The translations under genes and the position numbers were made by a program. DNA of 64,000 nt from Falsiroseomonas ponticola. Lineage in GTDB: Bacteria > Pseudomonadota > Alphaproteobacteria > Acetobacterales > Acetobacteraceae. Positions 24,988-34,206 of the stretch are shown piece after piece. The stretch's first letter is position 1. Every line of letters begins with the position of its first letter. The notes beneath the pieces are model-generated. The model saw only the letters and a program-made list of their open reading frames with translations, searched no databases and was not told where the DNA came from. The stretch lies in the NCBI RefSeq assembly GCF_016805305.1, contig NZ_JAERQN010000001.1, positions 682,001 through 746,000 on the forward strand. The letters are read 5' to 3'.

Positions 24988-26616
24988 ATGCCGACGAACA
25001 AGCTTCCCAAGCCCAGGGCCATGATCGTGGCGCCGCAGCCGGAGGCCGCTGAGGCCGGCGCCAGCATCCTCGCCGCCGGCGGCAACGCCATCGACGCGCT
25101 GCTCGCCTGCGCGCTCACGCAAGGCGTCGTGGACCCCATGATGTCGGGCATCGGCGGCCTCGGCATCCTGCAGCTGCACGACCCCGCCACGGGCCGCACG
25201 ACCGTGCTGGACGGCCTCTCCACCTGCCCCGGCGCCTGCACCCCCACCATGTGGGAAGCGGCCTTCCAGCGCGAATGCGCCGATGGCTACGGCTTCATCC
25301 TGGCCGACCGCGCCAACGAAGTCGGCCACCGCGCCGTCACCACCCCCGGCATCCTCCGCCTCTTCGCCGAAGCCCATGCCCGCTTCGGCAGCCTGCCCTG
25401 GAAGGATCTCTTCGCCCCCGCCATCGGCTTCGCCGAGGAAGGCTGGATCATCCGCCCCCACGTCCACACCATGTTCACGGCGAACGAAGCCGCCTATGGC
25501 CGCCTCGACTACGTCCGGAAACTCGCCTTCACCGCGGAAGGCGCGGCCCTCTACTGCCGCCCGGACGGCACCCCGAAACGCCCGGGCGACCCCGTCCGCA
25601 ACCCCGCCCTCGCCCGCACCCTCGCCGGCATCGCGGCCGATGGCGTCGAGAGCTTCTACACCGGCGCCCTCTCCCGCGTGATCCTGGACGACATGGCGGC
25701 CAATGGAGGCCTCCTCTCCGCCGCCGACCTCGCCGGCTTCCGCGTGACGGAAGCCGCGCCGCTCACCGTCCGCTACCGCGGCTTCGACATCTCCCTGCCC
25801 CCGCCCCCCGCCGGCGGCATCGTGGTGGCGGAGATGCTGCGCATCCTCGAACGCTTCGACCTCGTCGCCCTGGGCCACAACAGCCCGGCCTTCATCCGCA
25901 TCCTCTCATCCGCCATGCGCATCGCGCTGAAGGACCGGGAGGATCACATCGGCGACCCCGCCACCCAGCCGCCCCCGCTCGACCACCTGCTCTCCGACGC
26001 CTATGCCGATGCCTGCGCCGCCCGCATCCGCGATGGCCTGGTGGCGGCACCCGCGCGCGTCACCGCGACGGCCAAGGACACGACCACGATCTCCTGCGTC
26101 GATGCCTCGGGCCTGGTCGCCTCGCTCACCCACACCCTCGGCGTCCCCTCCGGCGTCATCCCGCCCGGCACCGGCTTCATGCTGAACGGCGCGATGAACT
26201 GGTATGACCCGCGCCCCGGCCGCGCGGGCTCCATCGCGCCGGGCAAGAAGCGCTTCTCCTCCATGACCCCCACCATCGTCTTCCAGGATGGCCGCCCCGT
26301 GATGACGCTCGGCGCCCCCGGCGGCGCCTGGATCGGCATCGCCATCCTCCAGGTGCTGGTCAATGTGCTCGACTTCGGCATGGGCATGCAGGAAGCCGTG
26401 CAGGCCCCCCGCTTCGCCGCCACCGGCCCCGCCATCGATATCGGCAACCGCATCCCCCGATCGGTGGAGCGCGCCCTGGTCGCGGCCGGGGAGGCGGTGC
26501 GCCGCAACTACCATTCCTACCCCTTCGCCGCCCCGCACGGCATCAGCCTCTGGGATGGCGTGCTGGCCGGCGGCGCCGATCCGCAGCGGGACGGGCTCGC
26601 CATCGGCGTGCCCTGA
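24988..26616 (+). CDS. Gamma-glutamyltransferase family protein
   Basis: 542 residues of the Ntn-hydrolase gamma-glutamyltransferase family, made as a precursor that cuts itself before a Thr. The N-terminal half shows GASILAAGGNAIDALLA and VDPMMSGIGGLG; the expected self-cleavage Thr is in KDTTTISCVDASG, followed by LGVPSGVIPPGTGFMLNGAM and SSMTPTIVFQDGRPVMTLGAPGG. No signal peptide is evident, unlike periplasmic GGT, so it may be a cytoplasmic member acting on gamma-glutamyl or acyl amides. ATG at 24988 with upstream AGAGGGGGA. Codon use matches the neighbours. Confidence 0.87.
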   Translation: MPTNKLPKPRAMIVAPQPEAAEAGASILAAGGNAIDALLACALTQGVVDPMMSGIGGLGILQLHDPATGRTTVLDGLSTCPGACTPTMWEAAFQRECADGYGFILADRANEVGHRAVTTPGILRLFAEAHARFGSLPWKDLFAPAIGFAEEGWIIRPHVHTMFTANEAAYGRLDYVRKLAFTAEGAALYCRPDGTPKRPGDPVRNPALARTLAGIAADGVESFYTGALSRVILDDMAANGGLLSAADLAGFRVTEAAPLTVRYRGFDISLPPPPAGGIVVAEMLRILERFDLVALGHNSPAFIRILSSAMRIALKDREDHIGDPATQPPPLDHLLSDAYADACAARIRDGLVAAPARVTATAKDTTTISCVDASGLVASLTHTLGVPSGVIPPGTGFMLNGAMNWYDPRPGRAGSIAPGKKRFSSMTPTIVFQDGRPVMTLGAPGGAWIGIAILQVLVNVLDFGMGMQEAVQAPRFAATGPAIDIGNRIPRSVERALVAAGEAVRRNYHSYPFAAPHGISLWDGVLAGGADPQRDGLAIGVP

Positions 26617-26685
26617 CCGCCCGCGCGAAACAGCGCGAAACCGCGGCGAAGCGCGGGAACATCGCGACGGCGTGATCCCGTGATT

Positions 26686-26708
26686 CCCTGGGCCCGACGT
26701 GCCCAGGG
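26686..26708 (+). promoter_or_regulatory. Hairpin over the ribosome site of the large RTX gene
   Basis: CCCTGGGC (26686-26693) pairs with GCCCAGGG (26701-26708) around a 7-base loop. The only purine-rich ribosome site for the ATG at 26719 (AGGG, 26705-26708) is inside the downstream arm, so the stem would limit translation unless opened. Regulatory meaning is inferred. Confidence 0.4.
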
Positions 26709-26718
26709 CCCCCGCACC

Positions 26719-29700
26719 ATGACCGAACTCACCCTCCAGACCCGGAACATCAACGCCCTGGCGCTGGAAGGGCCCGCCGCCGGCAGCCTGGTGTGGGATG
26801 ACCTGGTGGCGCGGCTGGATTTCGAACAGCGGCTGACGGAGGACAGCTTCGGCATCCCCGTCCCCGTCATCGATGCCGGCGCCACCATCTACGCCCATGG
26901 CCAGCTCGGCATCGAGGTGACGGCCACCTGGGATGCCGGCAGCTTCGGCATCGACTATGTCGTGGACGACAAGGCCGATGGCTTCAGCGAATGGGTGGAT
27001 GAACGCGCCGCCCCCTACATCCCGCCGCCGGATGCCGCGGACAAGACGCCGCTCGCGCAGTACCAGAACGCCAACCCCATCCTGCTGCCGACGCTCGATT
27101 TCGTCACCGGCGACATGCCCTTCGTCGCGCCCAAGGGCCCCTCCAGCCTCTCCGTCGATTTCGTCTATGGCCTCCAGGCCGGGGTGAAGGATATCGACGT
27201 CTCTGCCGACCTCTGGGTGGATGAGGTCGATATCATCTCCGACCTCGACATCCCGCTGGTGGACATCCCGGATGGGCGGGAGAACATCCTCAGCATCACG
27301 ACGGGGGAGGCGATCGACCTCGACCTCGGCACCTTCCCCATCACCATCAACAAGCTGACGGTGCCAGAGGCGCCGAACGAATACCAGGGCGTCACCTTCG
27401 GCGACGGGCTCTTCCCCTCCCTCATGCGCAGCGGCCAGGGGCCCGCCTTCCTCGACGCCACCTTCTCCATGGCGCAGTTCCTGGCGAACCTCTTCCCCGC
27501 GGCCAAGGTGCTGTCCGGCACGCTCGACATCGCCGGCCCCAAGACGCAGCTCTACTGGACGGTGCTGGAGGTCGAGACCAACGTCACGCTCCGCCTGGTG
27601 CAGGAGGTGGAGTTCCACCTCGACGGCATCCGCCTGCAGCTCGACACCAGCCTCGGCCAGCATGCCGAAGGCGCGCTGGGCGACAGCTTCACCATCGACA
27701 CGCCGCAGGGCCAGGGCGATGTGGACGCGACCGTCACCTACACCGCCTATGGCACCTACAGCGCCCGCGTCGGCATCCAGCTCACCGCGACGATGGAGGT
27801 CTCGGCGCTGGAAATCGGGCTGCGCAACACGCGCTTCAAGGATTTCGACGTCTCGGTCGGCCCCCTCATCCACTTCTTCGTCCCCGATGCCGATGGCTGG
27901 TCGGCGGAGCCGCTCTGGCTCTACGACAATTCGCGCAAGGTGGTGCTGGACGGGCCCGACACGACCGATGGCATCACCGGCGTGCAGGCCACCTACACCG
28001 CCCATTACCAGAACGACGTCACCGCCACCGATGGCGACGACACGCGCCGGCTGACGGATGAGCAGACGGCGCTGGACGCCAAGGCGGGCAACGACCTGAT
28101 CGCGGGGTCCAAGGTCTTCAACAACATCTTCGGCAATGATGGCGCCGACACGCTGCACGGCTTCGGGGCCGGGGACCTGCTGAGCGGCGGCGCCGGCCAT
28201 GACCGCCTCTATGGCGATAGCGGCCCGGGCGGGCCGGCCGATTTCTACACCGGCTACAACGCGCCCGGAATCGCCGTGCCGGGCGATGACATCCTGCTCG
28301 GCGGCGCCGGCAACGACACGCTGGATGGCCAGGGCGGGCATGACGTGCTGACGGGCGGGGACCTCGGCACCGGCGCCAGCGGCAGCGATTCCCTCAAGGG
28401 TGGCGCGGGCAACGACACGCTCTATGCCGGCGGCACCGATGGCGGCGTGGATACGCTGGATGGCAGTTCCGGCCAGGACCGCGCCGTCATCGCCCGCCGC
28501 GGCTCCCTCGCCGATTTCCGCGTCGCCGCCGGCGTCGATGTCACGCTGCCCGATGGCACCGTGCTGAAATCGATCGAGCGCCTCGACATCGCCACCGGCT
28601 TCGGCGCGGATACGCTGACCGGCGGCACGGGCGCGGACAGCCTGGATGCCGGCGCGGGCGATGACCTGCTGGATGGCGGCACGGGGCGGGACACGGTGCT
28701 GGGCGGCGCCGGCGCGGACACCATCATCGCGATGGATGAATCCGGCACCGGCAAGGCCGATGTGCTGGATGGCGGCGATGGCCAGGACACGCTGGTCTAT
28801 CGCGGCGCGGGCGTCGCCTCCCCCAAGGCCATCATCCTCGCCCTGCAGCCGGAGATGACCTTCGCGACCGGCACCATTGCCCGCGGCTTCGAACGGCTGG
28901 ACTTCGACAGCGGCGTGCTCGCCACCGGCGCCGACATCGTCGCCGGCGGCGCGGGCAACGACATCATCCGCACCGGCCTTGGCGACGATGTGCTGGGCGG
29001 CGGCGCCGGGCGCAACCGGCTGTACGGCGGCGGCGGCAACGACACCATCGTCACGGCCGGGATCGACAGCGTCGATGGCGGCGGCGGCGACGATCTTGTC
29101 GTGGTGCTGGCGCCCTCCACCACCCGCCTCGGCACCCCCGCCTCCTGGCAGTTCATCTTCCGCGCCAATGAGACGCAGGTGCTGAGCAACGGCACCACCA
29201 TCGCGGGCGCGGAACGCATCGACTGGACCGGCGGCGCGGCCAATGACCAGGTCACGGGCGGCGTGCATGCCGATGCGCTGATGGGATCGGGCGGCGCGGA
29301 CAGCCTGGATGGCGGCGCGGGCAAGGACCAGGTGGATGGCGGCAGCGGCGACGATGTCGTCACCGTGCGGCAGGGGGAAGGCGGCGACACGCTGCTGGGC
29401 GGCACGGGCGATGACCGCCTGGTGCTCGATCTCTCCGATGCCACCGGCAGCCTCAACGTCTCCGGCTGGCAGGGCAATGACGATTTCACCTATGTCCAGG
29501 GCCCGAACGGCCCGACCGCCTTCGCGGGCTTCGAGCGCCTGACCTTCCGCGGCGGCGCCGGCAAGGACGTGATCGAGGGCGGCGACGCCGCCACCCCCAT
29601 CGCCGCCCCGCGCGGCAGCCCCGGCGCCTTCGGCGACCGCCTCTATGGTGGCGGCGGCAACGACCAGATCGATGGCCGCGGCGGGCGCGACGCGCTGTTC

Positions 29701-31776
29701 GGCGAAGGCGGCAATGACCGGCTGGTCTGGTCCACGGGCGGCGACCTCTATGATGGCGGGGCGGGGGACGACACGCTCTGGGTGGATGCCGGCCGCGGCG
29801 CGCCGCTCGCCATCGCCATGGCGCCGCTCGATGCCGATGACGGCGACGACACGACGGATGAGAACGAGACCTTCCTCAGCGACGGATCGCGCATCGCGAA
29901 TGTCGAACGGCTGCGCTACATCGGCACCGGCGCGGCGGATGGCGTCGATGTCGAAGGCGGTATCTTCAACGATACGCTCATCGGCGGCTTCCACGCGGAC
30001 CGCCTGGCCGGCGGCCGCGGCGCCGATTCCATCGAGGGTGCGGCCCTGGCCGATACGCTGCTGGGCGGCGATGGCGCCGACACCTTGCTGGGCGGCAGCG
30101 GCGCCGACCTGATCGAGGGCGGGGACCGCGCGGATCGCCTGGTCGCGAATGGCGGGCCCGCCGTCGTTTCCACCTTCGCGCTGGTCGATACCGGCGGCGG
30201 CTTCGGGCCGGGCGACTTCACCCTGCCCGGCATCCTGGCCGATACGCTGCTGGGCGGCGCGGGCGACGATACGCTGGTGGCCGATGCGCCCGCCATGGTG
30301 GTGGGCGGGGAAGGGCTGGACCGCCTCATGCTGAACCGCGCCACCGCCTTCCTCGGCTATGGCGTGAACCTCACCAACCCCGACGTCACGACCGACCTGC
30401 TGGATGGCAGCACCGTCACGGGGGTGGAGGTGCTGCAATTCTCCGGCGGCACCGGCGACGATACCGTCGCGGTGGAAGGCCTGCGCGGGCATGACCTGCG
30501 CGGCGGCTACGGGCAGGACGTCCTCGTGCTGCACCTGGCGGCGGCGGCGGCCACCGTCACCACCGATGCCGCGGGCGTCATCCGCTTCGGCCCCGGCATC
30601 GCCCGCGCCTTCGAAACCGCCACCGCGCTGTTCGGCGAGGGCGATGACCGGCTGCTGGCCACCGCCGGCACCGTCGCCTGGACCGCCGATGGCGGCGGCG
30701 GCGATGATTCGCTGCATGGCGGCCAGGCCGGCGATACGCTGGCCGGCGGCACCGGCGACGACCGGCTGGAAGGCAATGGCGGCGCCGATACGCTGGATGG
30801 CTTCACCGGCCGCGATACGCTGCGCGGCGGCGCGGGGGACGACCTGCTGCTGGGCGCCGGGCTGCAGGCGGGGGAGCTGTTCGATGGCGGCAGCGGCACC
30901 GACACCTTCTCGCTGCGCGACGATGCGGTGGGCGCGCGCATCGACCTCGGCGCCGCCAGCGTCACCCGCGCCGGCGCCACCGCCACGCTGCGCTTCGTCG
31001 AGAGGGTGGAGGGCAGCGCCGGCGCCGACACGCTGCTCGGCGGCAGCGGGGCGGAGACGCTGATGGGCGGGGAGGGCAACGACCAGCTGGATGGCCGCGG
31101 CGGCCATGACCTGCTGGCGGGCGGGGAGGGGGATGACACCTACATCGTCAACCAGCCCGGCGCGACCATCGAGGAAGCCGCCGGCCGCGGCAACGACATG
31201 GTGCGCGCCAGCTTCAGCATCACGCTCTCGGCGAATGTCGAACGCCTCGTCCTGCTCGGCACCGCCGCCAGCGGCACGGGGAATGCGGGCGACAACGGCA
31301 TCACCGGCAATGCGGCGGACAATGTCCTGCTCGGCCTCATCGGCCATGACACGCTGCTGGGGCGGGAAGGGGATGACAGCCTGGATGGCGGCCAGGGCCA
31401 TGACAGCCTGCGGGGCGGGGAGGGCGCCGATACCCTGACCGGCGGCGCCGGCAACGACACGCTGCGCGGGGAGGGTGGCGCCGATGCCTTCCTGCTCGGG
31501 CGCTTCGGCGGCATCGACCGCATCCTCGACTATGACGAGACGGATCGCATCCTGCTGGACCGCGACAGCATCGACCCCGGGCGCGACCTGTTCATCGCCC
31601 TGGGCGCGGTGACGGAAAGCCGTTTCGGCTATGGCCGCGGCGATGGCTGGACGCTGGCGATGGCCGGGCGCGACCTGGTCTTCGATGCCGATGGCGTGGC
31701 GCGCAGTGGGGATGAGGTGGTGCTGGCGCGCATCCAGGGCGCGCTGCCGGACTTCCTCGACCTCAGCTTCGTGTGA
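26719..31776 (+). CDS. Large RTX (hemolysin-type calcium-binding) secreted protein
   Basis: 1685 residues with no N-terminal signal. Residues 1 to about 450 form a beta-rich region rich in D, T, V and I with no recognised domain. From about residue 455 to 1595 there are many Gly/Asp RTX nonapeptides (GGAGNDTL, GGTGDDRL and similar) that bind calcium in beta-roll stacks, in several blocks separated by beta-rich spacers with a recurring F/VERL element (for example IERLDIATG, FERLDFDSG). The C-terminus ends in LDLSFV after FDADGVARSGDEV, typical of the uncleaved signal for type I secretion. The secretion genes (ABC exporter, membrane fusion protein, TolC) are not adjacent. ATG 26719 is preferred over GTG 26680. 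Role unknown: surface layer, adhesion, biofilm or toxin are possible. Confidence 0.88.
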   Translation: MTELTLQTRNINALALEGPAAGSLVWDDLVARLDFEQRLTEDSFGIPVPVIDAGATIYAHGQLGIEVTATWDAGSFGIDYVVDDKADGFSEWVDERAAPYIPPPDAADKTPLAQYQNANPILLPTLDFVTGDMPFVAPKGPSSLSVDFVYGLQAGVKDIDVSADLWVDEVDIISDLDIPLVDIPDGRENILSITTGEAIDLDLGTFPITINKLTVPEAPNEYQGVTFGDGLFPSLMRSGQGPAFLDATFSMAQFLANLFPAAKVLSGTLDIAGPKTQLYWTVLEVETNVTLRLVQEVEFHLDGIRLQLDTSLGQHAEGALGDSFTIDTPQGQGDVDATVTYTAYGTYSARVGIQLTATMEVSALEIGLRNTRFKDFDVSVGPLIHFFVPDADGWSAEPLWLYDNSRKVVLDGPDTTDGITGVQATYTAHYQNDVTATDGDDTRRLTDEQTALDAKAGNDLIAGSKVFNNIFGNDGADTLHGFGAGDLLSGGAGHDRLYGDSGPGGPADFYTGYNAPGIAVPGDDILLGGAGNDTLDGQGGHDVLTGGDLGTGASGSDSLKGGAGNDTLYAGGTDGGVDTLDGSSGQDRAVIARRGSLADFRVAAGVDVTLPDGTVLKSIERLDIATGFGADTLTGGTGADSLDAGAGDDLLDGGTGRDTVLGGAGADTIIAMDESGTGKADVLDGGDGQDTLVYRGAGVASPKAIILALQPEMTFATGTIARGFERLDFDSGVLATGADIVAGGAGNDIIRTGLGDDVLGGGAGRNRLYGGGGNDTIVTAGIDSVDGGGGDDLVVVLAPSTTRLGTPASWQFIFRANETQVLSNGTTIAGAERIDWTGGAANDQVTGGVHADALMGSGGADSLDGGAGKDQVDGGSGDDVVTVRQGEGGDTLLGGTGDDRLVLDLSDATGSLNVSGWQGNDDFTYVQGPNGPTAFAGFERLTFRGGAGKDVIEGGDAATPIAAPRGSPGAFGDRLYGGGGNDQIDGRGGRDALFGEGGNDRLVWSTGGDLYDGGAGDDTLWVDAGRGAPLAIAMAPLDADDGDDTTDENETFLSDGSRIANVERLRYIGTGAADGVDVEGGIFNDTLIGGFHADRLAGGRGADSIEGAALADTLLGGDGADTLLGGSGADLIEGGDRADRLVANGGPAVVSTFALVDTGGGFGPGDFTLPGILADTLLGGAGDDTLVADAPAMVVGGEGLDRLMLNRATAFLGYGVNLTNPDVTTDLLDGSTVTGVEVLQFSGGTGDDTVAVEGLRGHDLRGGYGQDVLVLHLAAAAATVTTDAAGVIRFGPGIARAFETATALFGEGDDRLLATAGTVAWTADGGGGDDSLHGGQAGDTLAGGTGDDRLEGNGGADTLDGFTGRDTLRGGAGDDLLLGAGLQAGELFDGGSGTDTFSLRDDAVGARIDLGAASVTRAGATATLRFVERVEGSAGADTLLGGSGAETLMGGEGNDQLDGRGGHDLLAGGEGDDTYIVNQPGATIEEAAGRGNDMVRASFSITLSANVERLVLLGTAASGTGNAGDNGITGNAADNVLLGLIGHDTLLGREGDDSLDGGQGHDSLRGGEGADTLTGGAGNDTLRGEGGADAFLLGRFGGIDRILDYDETDRILLDRDSIDPGRDLFIALGAVTESRFGYGRGDGWTLAMAGRDLVFDADGVARSGDEVVLARIQGALPDFLDLSFV

Positions 31777-33241
31777 GGCGTTTCGCCAGCTCCGCCTTCA
31801 CCGTCTTGCCGCTGCTGTTGCGCGGCAGGTCGGCGATCAGCTCGATCCGCTTCGGCACCTTGTAGGGGGCGAGCCTGGCGCGGCACAGCGCCTCCAGGCT
31901 CGCCGCATCCGGCGCCTCCCCGGGCCGCGGCACGACGAAGGCCGCGATCTCCTCCCCCATGCTGGCGGAGGGAAAGCCCACCACCGCGGCCTCCGCGATC
32001 CGGGGGTCGGCAAGCAGCACGCTCTCGATCTCCGGCGGGTAGATGTTCACGCCGCCGCGGATGATCATGTCCTTCTTCCGCCCCTTCAGCGTGACGTAGC
32101 CGGAGGCATCGACCGAGGCGAGGTCGCCGGGCAGGAACCAGCCCTGGTGGAAGACTTCCGCGTCAGCCTCGGGATCCTCGAAGAAGCCGGTGGCGACGCC
32201 GGGCCCGCGATAGCCGATGCGCCCGACCTCGCCCGGCGGCAGCCGGTTCATGGCATCGTCGAAGATCGCGATCTCCACGCCGAAGACGGCGCGGCCGACG
32301 CTCGCCTCATGCGCGTCGATATCCTCCGGCCGCAGCAGCGATATCCCGCCGCCCTCCGTGCTGGCGTAGTACTCATGGAACCCGGCGCAGAGCCGGTCGC
32401 GGATGGCCTTGCGTTCCCAGGGATGCAGCGGCGCGCCCGACGACAGCAGCAGCCGCATTTTCTTCAGAGGCGCGGCCTCTGCCTCACTCAGGTCCAGCAG
32501 CCGCCGCAGCAGCGTCGGCACCAGGAAGGCCGAGGTCGCCTCGCGCTTCGCGATCTCGGCGGCCAGCGCCTCGGGCTTGTAGGGCGGCGGGAAGAGCACC
32601 GCCGTGCCGCCGCTGAACATCAGCGACATCGGAAACGTCCGCCCGCCCCCGAAATACAAGGGCGTCGCGGAGACATAGACCTCCCGGCTGTTCAGGCCGA
32701 GGTCGATCCAATGCGTCCAGAAGCGGCGCAGGAATTGTTCATGCGTCACCACCGGCCCCTTCGGCCGCCCCGTGGTGCCGGATGACAGCGACATCAGCAG
32801 CGGCATCGCGCCGCAATCGCGCCCGCTGGGGAAAGGCAGGTCGGCCGGCGCCGCTTCGACACCGCGCGCGAAACCGTCATCCATCGGAACGCAGCGCAGC
32901 CCCTCCAGCGCCGCCGCCCCCGGCTCCACCAGCACCAGCGACGCCCGGAAACGCAGCGCCACGGCCTGCTGCTCCCCCGTGGTCCAGCGCCAGTCCAGCG
33001 GCAGCGCCACCGCGCCCATCCGCGCGGCGGCCCACAGCGCCAGCATGTGCTCCAGGCTGTCCCGCAGCGCGATCCCCACCACATCGCCCTGCCGCAGGCC
33101 GAGTGCCGTGAGATGCGCCGCCCAGCGCCGCACCAGCCCGTCCAGGTCCCGGTACAGCACGCGGCGATCGCCCGCGACCAGCGCCGCCTGGTCCGGCCGC
33201 GCCACCGCGTGATGCGCCAGCGCATCCGCGATGTTCATCAT
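31763..33241 (-). CDS. Class I adenylate-forming acyl-CoA ligase (paralogue 1)
   Basis: 492 residues. It activates a carboxylic acid as acyl-AMP and joins it to CoA. Motifs seen: the P-loop LSSGTTGRPKG, YYASTEGG (A5), GWFLPGDLASVD with the ATP-binding Asp, GRKKDMIIRGGVNIYPPEIE (A8 hinge) and the A10 lysine in PRNSSGKTVKAEL. The substrate pocket stretch PLYFGGGRTFPM is matched closely in the ligase starting at 34207, so the two are paralogues. Its start overlaps the amidohydrolase stop by 4 bases (ATGA), making a two-gene unit; its 3' end overlaps the convergent RTX gene by 14 bases. Substrate unknown. Confidence 0.88.
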   Translation of the reverse strand: MMNIADALAHHAVARPDQAALVAGDRRVLYRDLDGLVRRWAAHLTALGLRQGDVVGIALRDSLEHMLALWAAARMGAVALPLDWRWTTGEQQAVALRFRASLVLVEPGAAALEGLRCVPMDDGFARGVEAAPADLPFPSGRDCGAMPLLMSLSSGTTGRPKGPVVTHEQFLRRFWTHWIDLGLNSREVYVSATPLYFGGGRTFPMSLMFSGGTAVLFPPPYKPEALAAEIAKREATSAFLVPTLLRRLLDLSEAEAAPLKKMRLLLSSGAPLHPWERKAIRDRLCAGFHEYYASTEGGGISLLRPEDIDAHEASVGRAVFGVEIAIFDDAMNRLPPGEVGRIGYRGPGVATGFFEDPEADAEVFHQGWFLPGDLASVDASGYVTLKGRKKDMIIRGGVNIYPPEIESVLLADPRIAEAAVVGFPSASMGEEIAAFVVPRPGEAPDAASLEALCRARLAPYKVPKRIELIADLPRNSSGKTVKAELAKRLTRS

Positions 33242-34101
33242 GGCGCCAGCCCGTAGATCCGCAGCGCATTCTCCCGCAGGAATTTCCGCAAGGGCCCCGG
33301 GCGGAGGTTCAGCGCTTCCACCTCCGCGCGCGTGCGCTCGAATTGCAGCACGGGGAAATCCGTGCCGAACATCACCTTGTCCTGCCCGTAGCTGTCGATG
33401 TAGCGCACGAAGCTCTCCGGCCAGTATTTCGGGCTGTGCGCGTCCGCCGCGATGAAGACGTTCCGGTGCTTCCAGGCCATCGCGATCATCTCGTCGGTCC
33501 AGGGGATGCCGACATGGATGCCGATGATCTTCAGCTCCGGGAAATCGCAGGCCACCGCATCCAGGCAGATCGGCCGCCCGACGGAGCGCCGCGGGTAGCT
33601 GGCGTCATAGACCAGGCTCTGCCCGACCTGCAGCTGCACCGGCACGCCGAGTTCCACGCATTTCGCGTAGAAGGGATACCACTTGGCGTGGTCGGGCGGC
33701 AGCTCGAACCAATGCGGGTAGAAATGCGCGCCGATGAAGCCGTCCTCCTTCACCGCGCGCTCCAGCGCGCGCACGCCGTCCATCCCCTCGGTCGGGTCCA
33801 GCCCCGCCAGCGCGGAGAAGCGGTCGGGGTATTGCCGCACCGCCGCCGCCACCAATTCGTAGGGGACGTGGTAGCAGGCGGGGTGCCACTTCACGCCGAC
33901 CTTGGCGGCCACCAGGAAGGCGCGCTCGATCCGCGCGGCGTCCATGCGCGCCAGCATCGTCTCCAGGCTGATGCCCTCGAAGGTTTCCTGGTCCACGCCG
34001 ATCTTGCCGCGGAAGAAGGCGGTGCGGTCCGGCCGAGCGGCCAGCGCCTCCTTCGTCCAGATGTTCACCACGGAATCGATCGCCCAGATCTCGTCGCCCA
34101 T
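33238..34101 (-). CDS. Amidohydrolase-family (PF04909-like) protein lacking the usual HxH
   Basis: 287 residues resembling the amidohydrolase_2 / ACMSD-type TIM-barrel enzymes (hydrolases and non-oxidative decarboxylases). Visible blocks are FIGAHFYPHWF, PELKIIGIHVGIPWTDEMI and the final VMFGTDFP with the conserved Asp. At the first strand, where metal enzymes have HxH, this protein has IDSVVNIWT, so the metal site is altered or absent. It is upstream of, and overlaps, the acyl-CoA ligase at 31763. ATG at 34101 chosen because homology starts there. The pair may convert an aromatic or cyclic acid, but this is inference. Confidence 0.78.
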   Translation of the reverse strand: MGDEIWAIDSVVNIWTKEALAARPDRTAFFRGKIGVDQETFEGISLETMLARMDAARIERAFLVAAKVGVKWHPACYHVPYELVAAAVRQYPDRFSALAGLDPTEGMDGVRALERAVKEDGFIGAHFYPHWFELPPDHAKWYPFYAKCVELGVPVQLQVGQSLVYDASYPRRSVGRPICLDAVACDFPELKIIGIHVGIPWTDEMIAMAWKHRNVFIAADAHSPKYWPESFVRYIDSYGQDKVMFGTDFPVLQFERTRAEVEALNLRPGPLRKFLRENALRIYGLAP

Positions 34102-34206
34102 CGCGTCAGGATTCCTTGTCGCGGCATCGCCGCGTCGTGGCGCGGCGATTGACCCGTGCCGCGTGCGGCGGAACTCTGGCCGCCTCACCTGGGCTGTCAA
34201 CCCGCC

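Noticed and set aside
25906..31401. 1831-codon open frame on the minus strand, opposite the RTX gene
   Set aside because: It mirrors the repeated Gly/Asp codons of the real gene, is rich in Ala/Gly/Arg/His, shows no domain and crosses other genes. GC-driven shadow.
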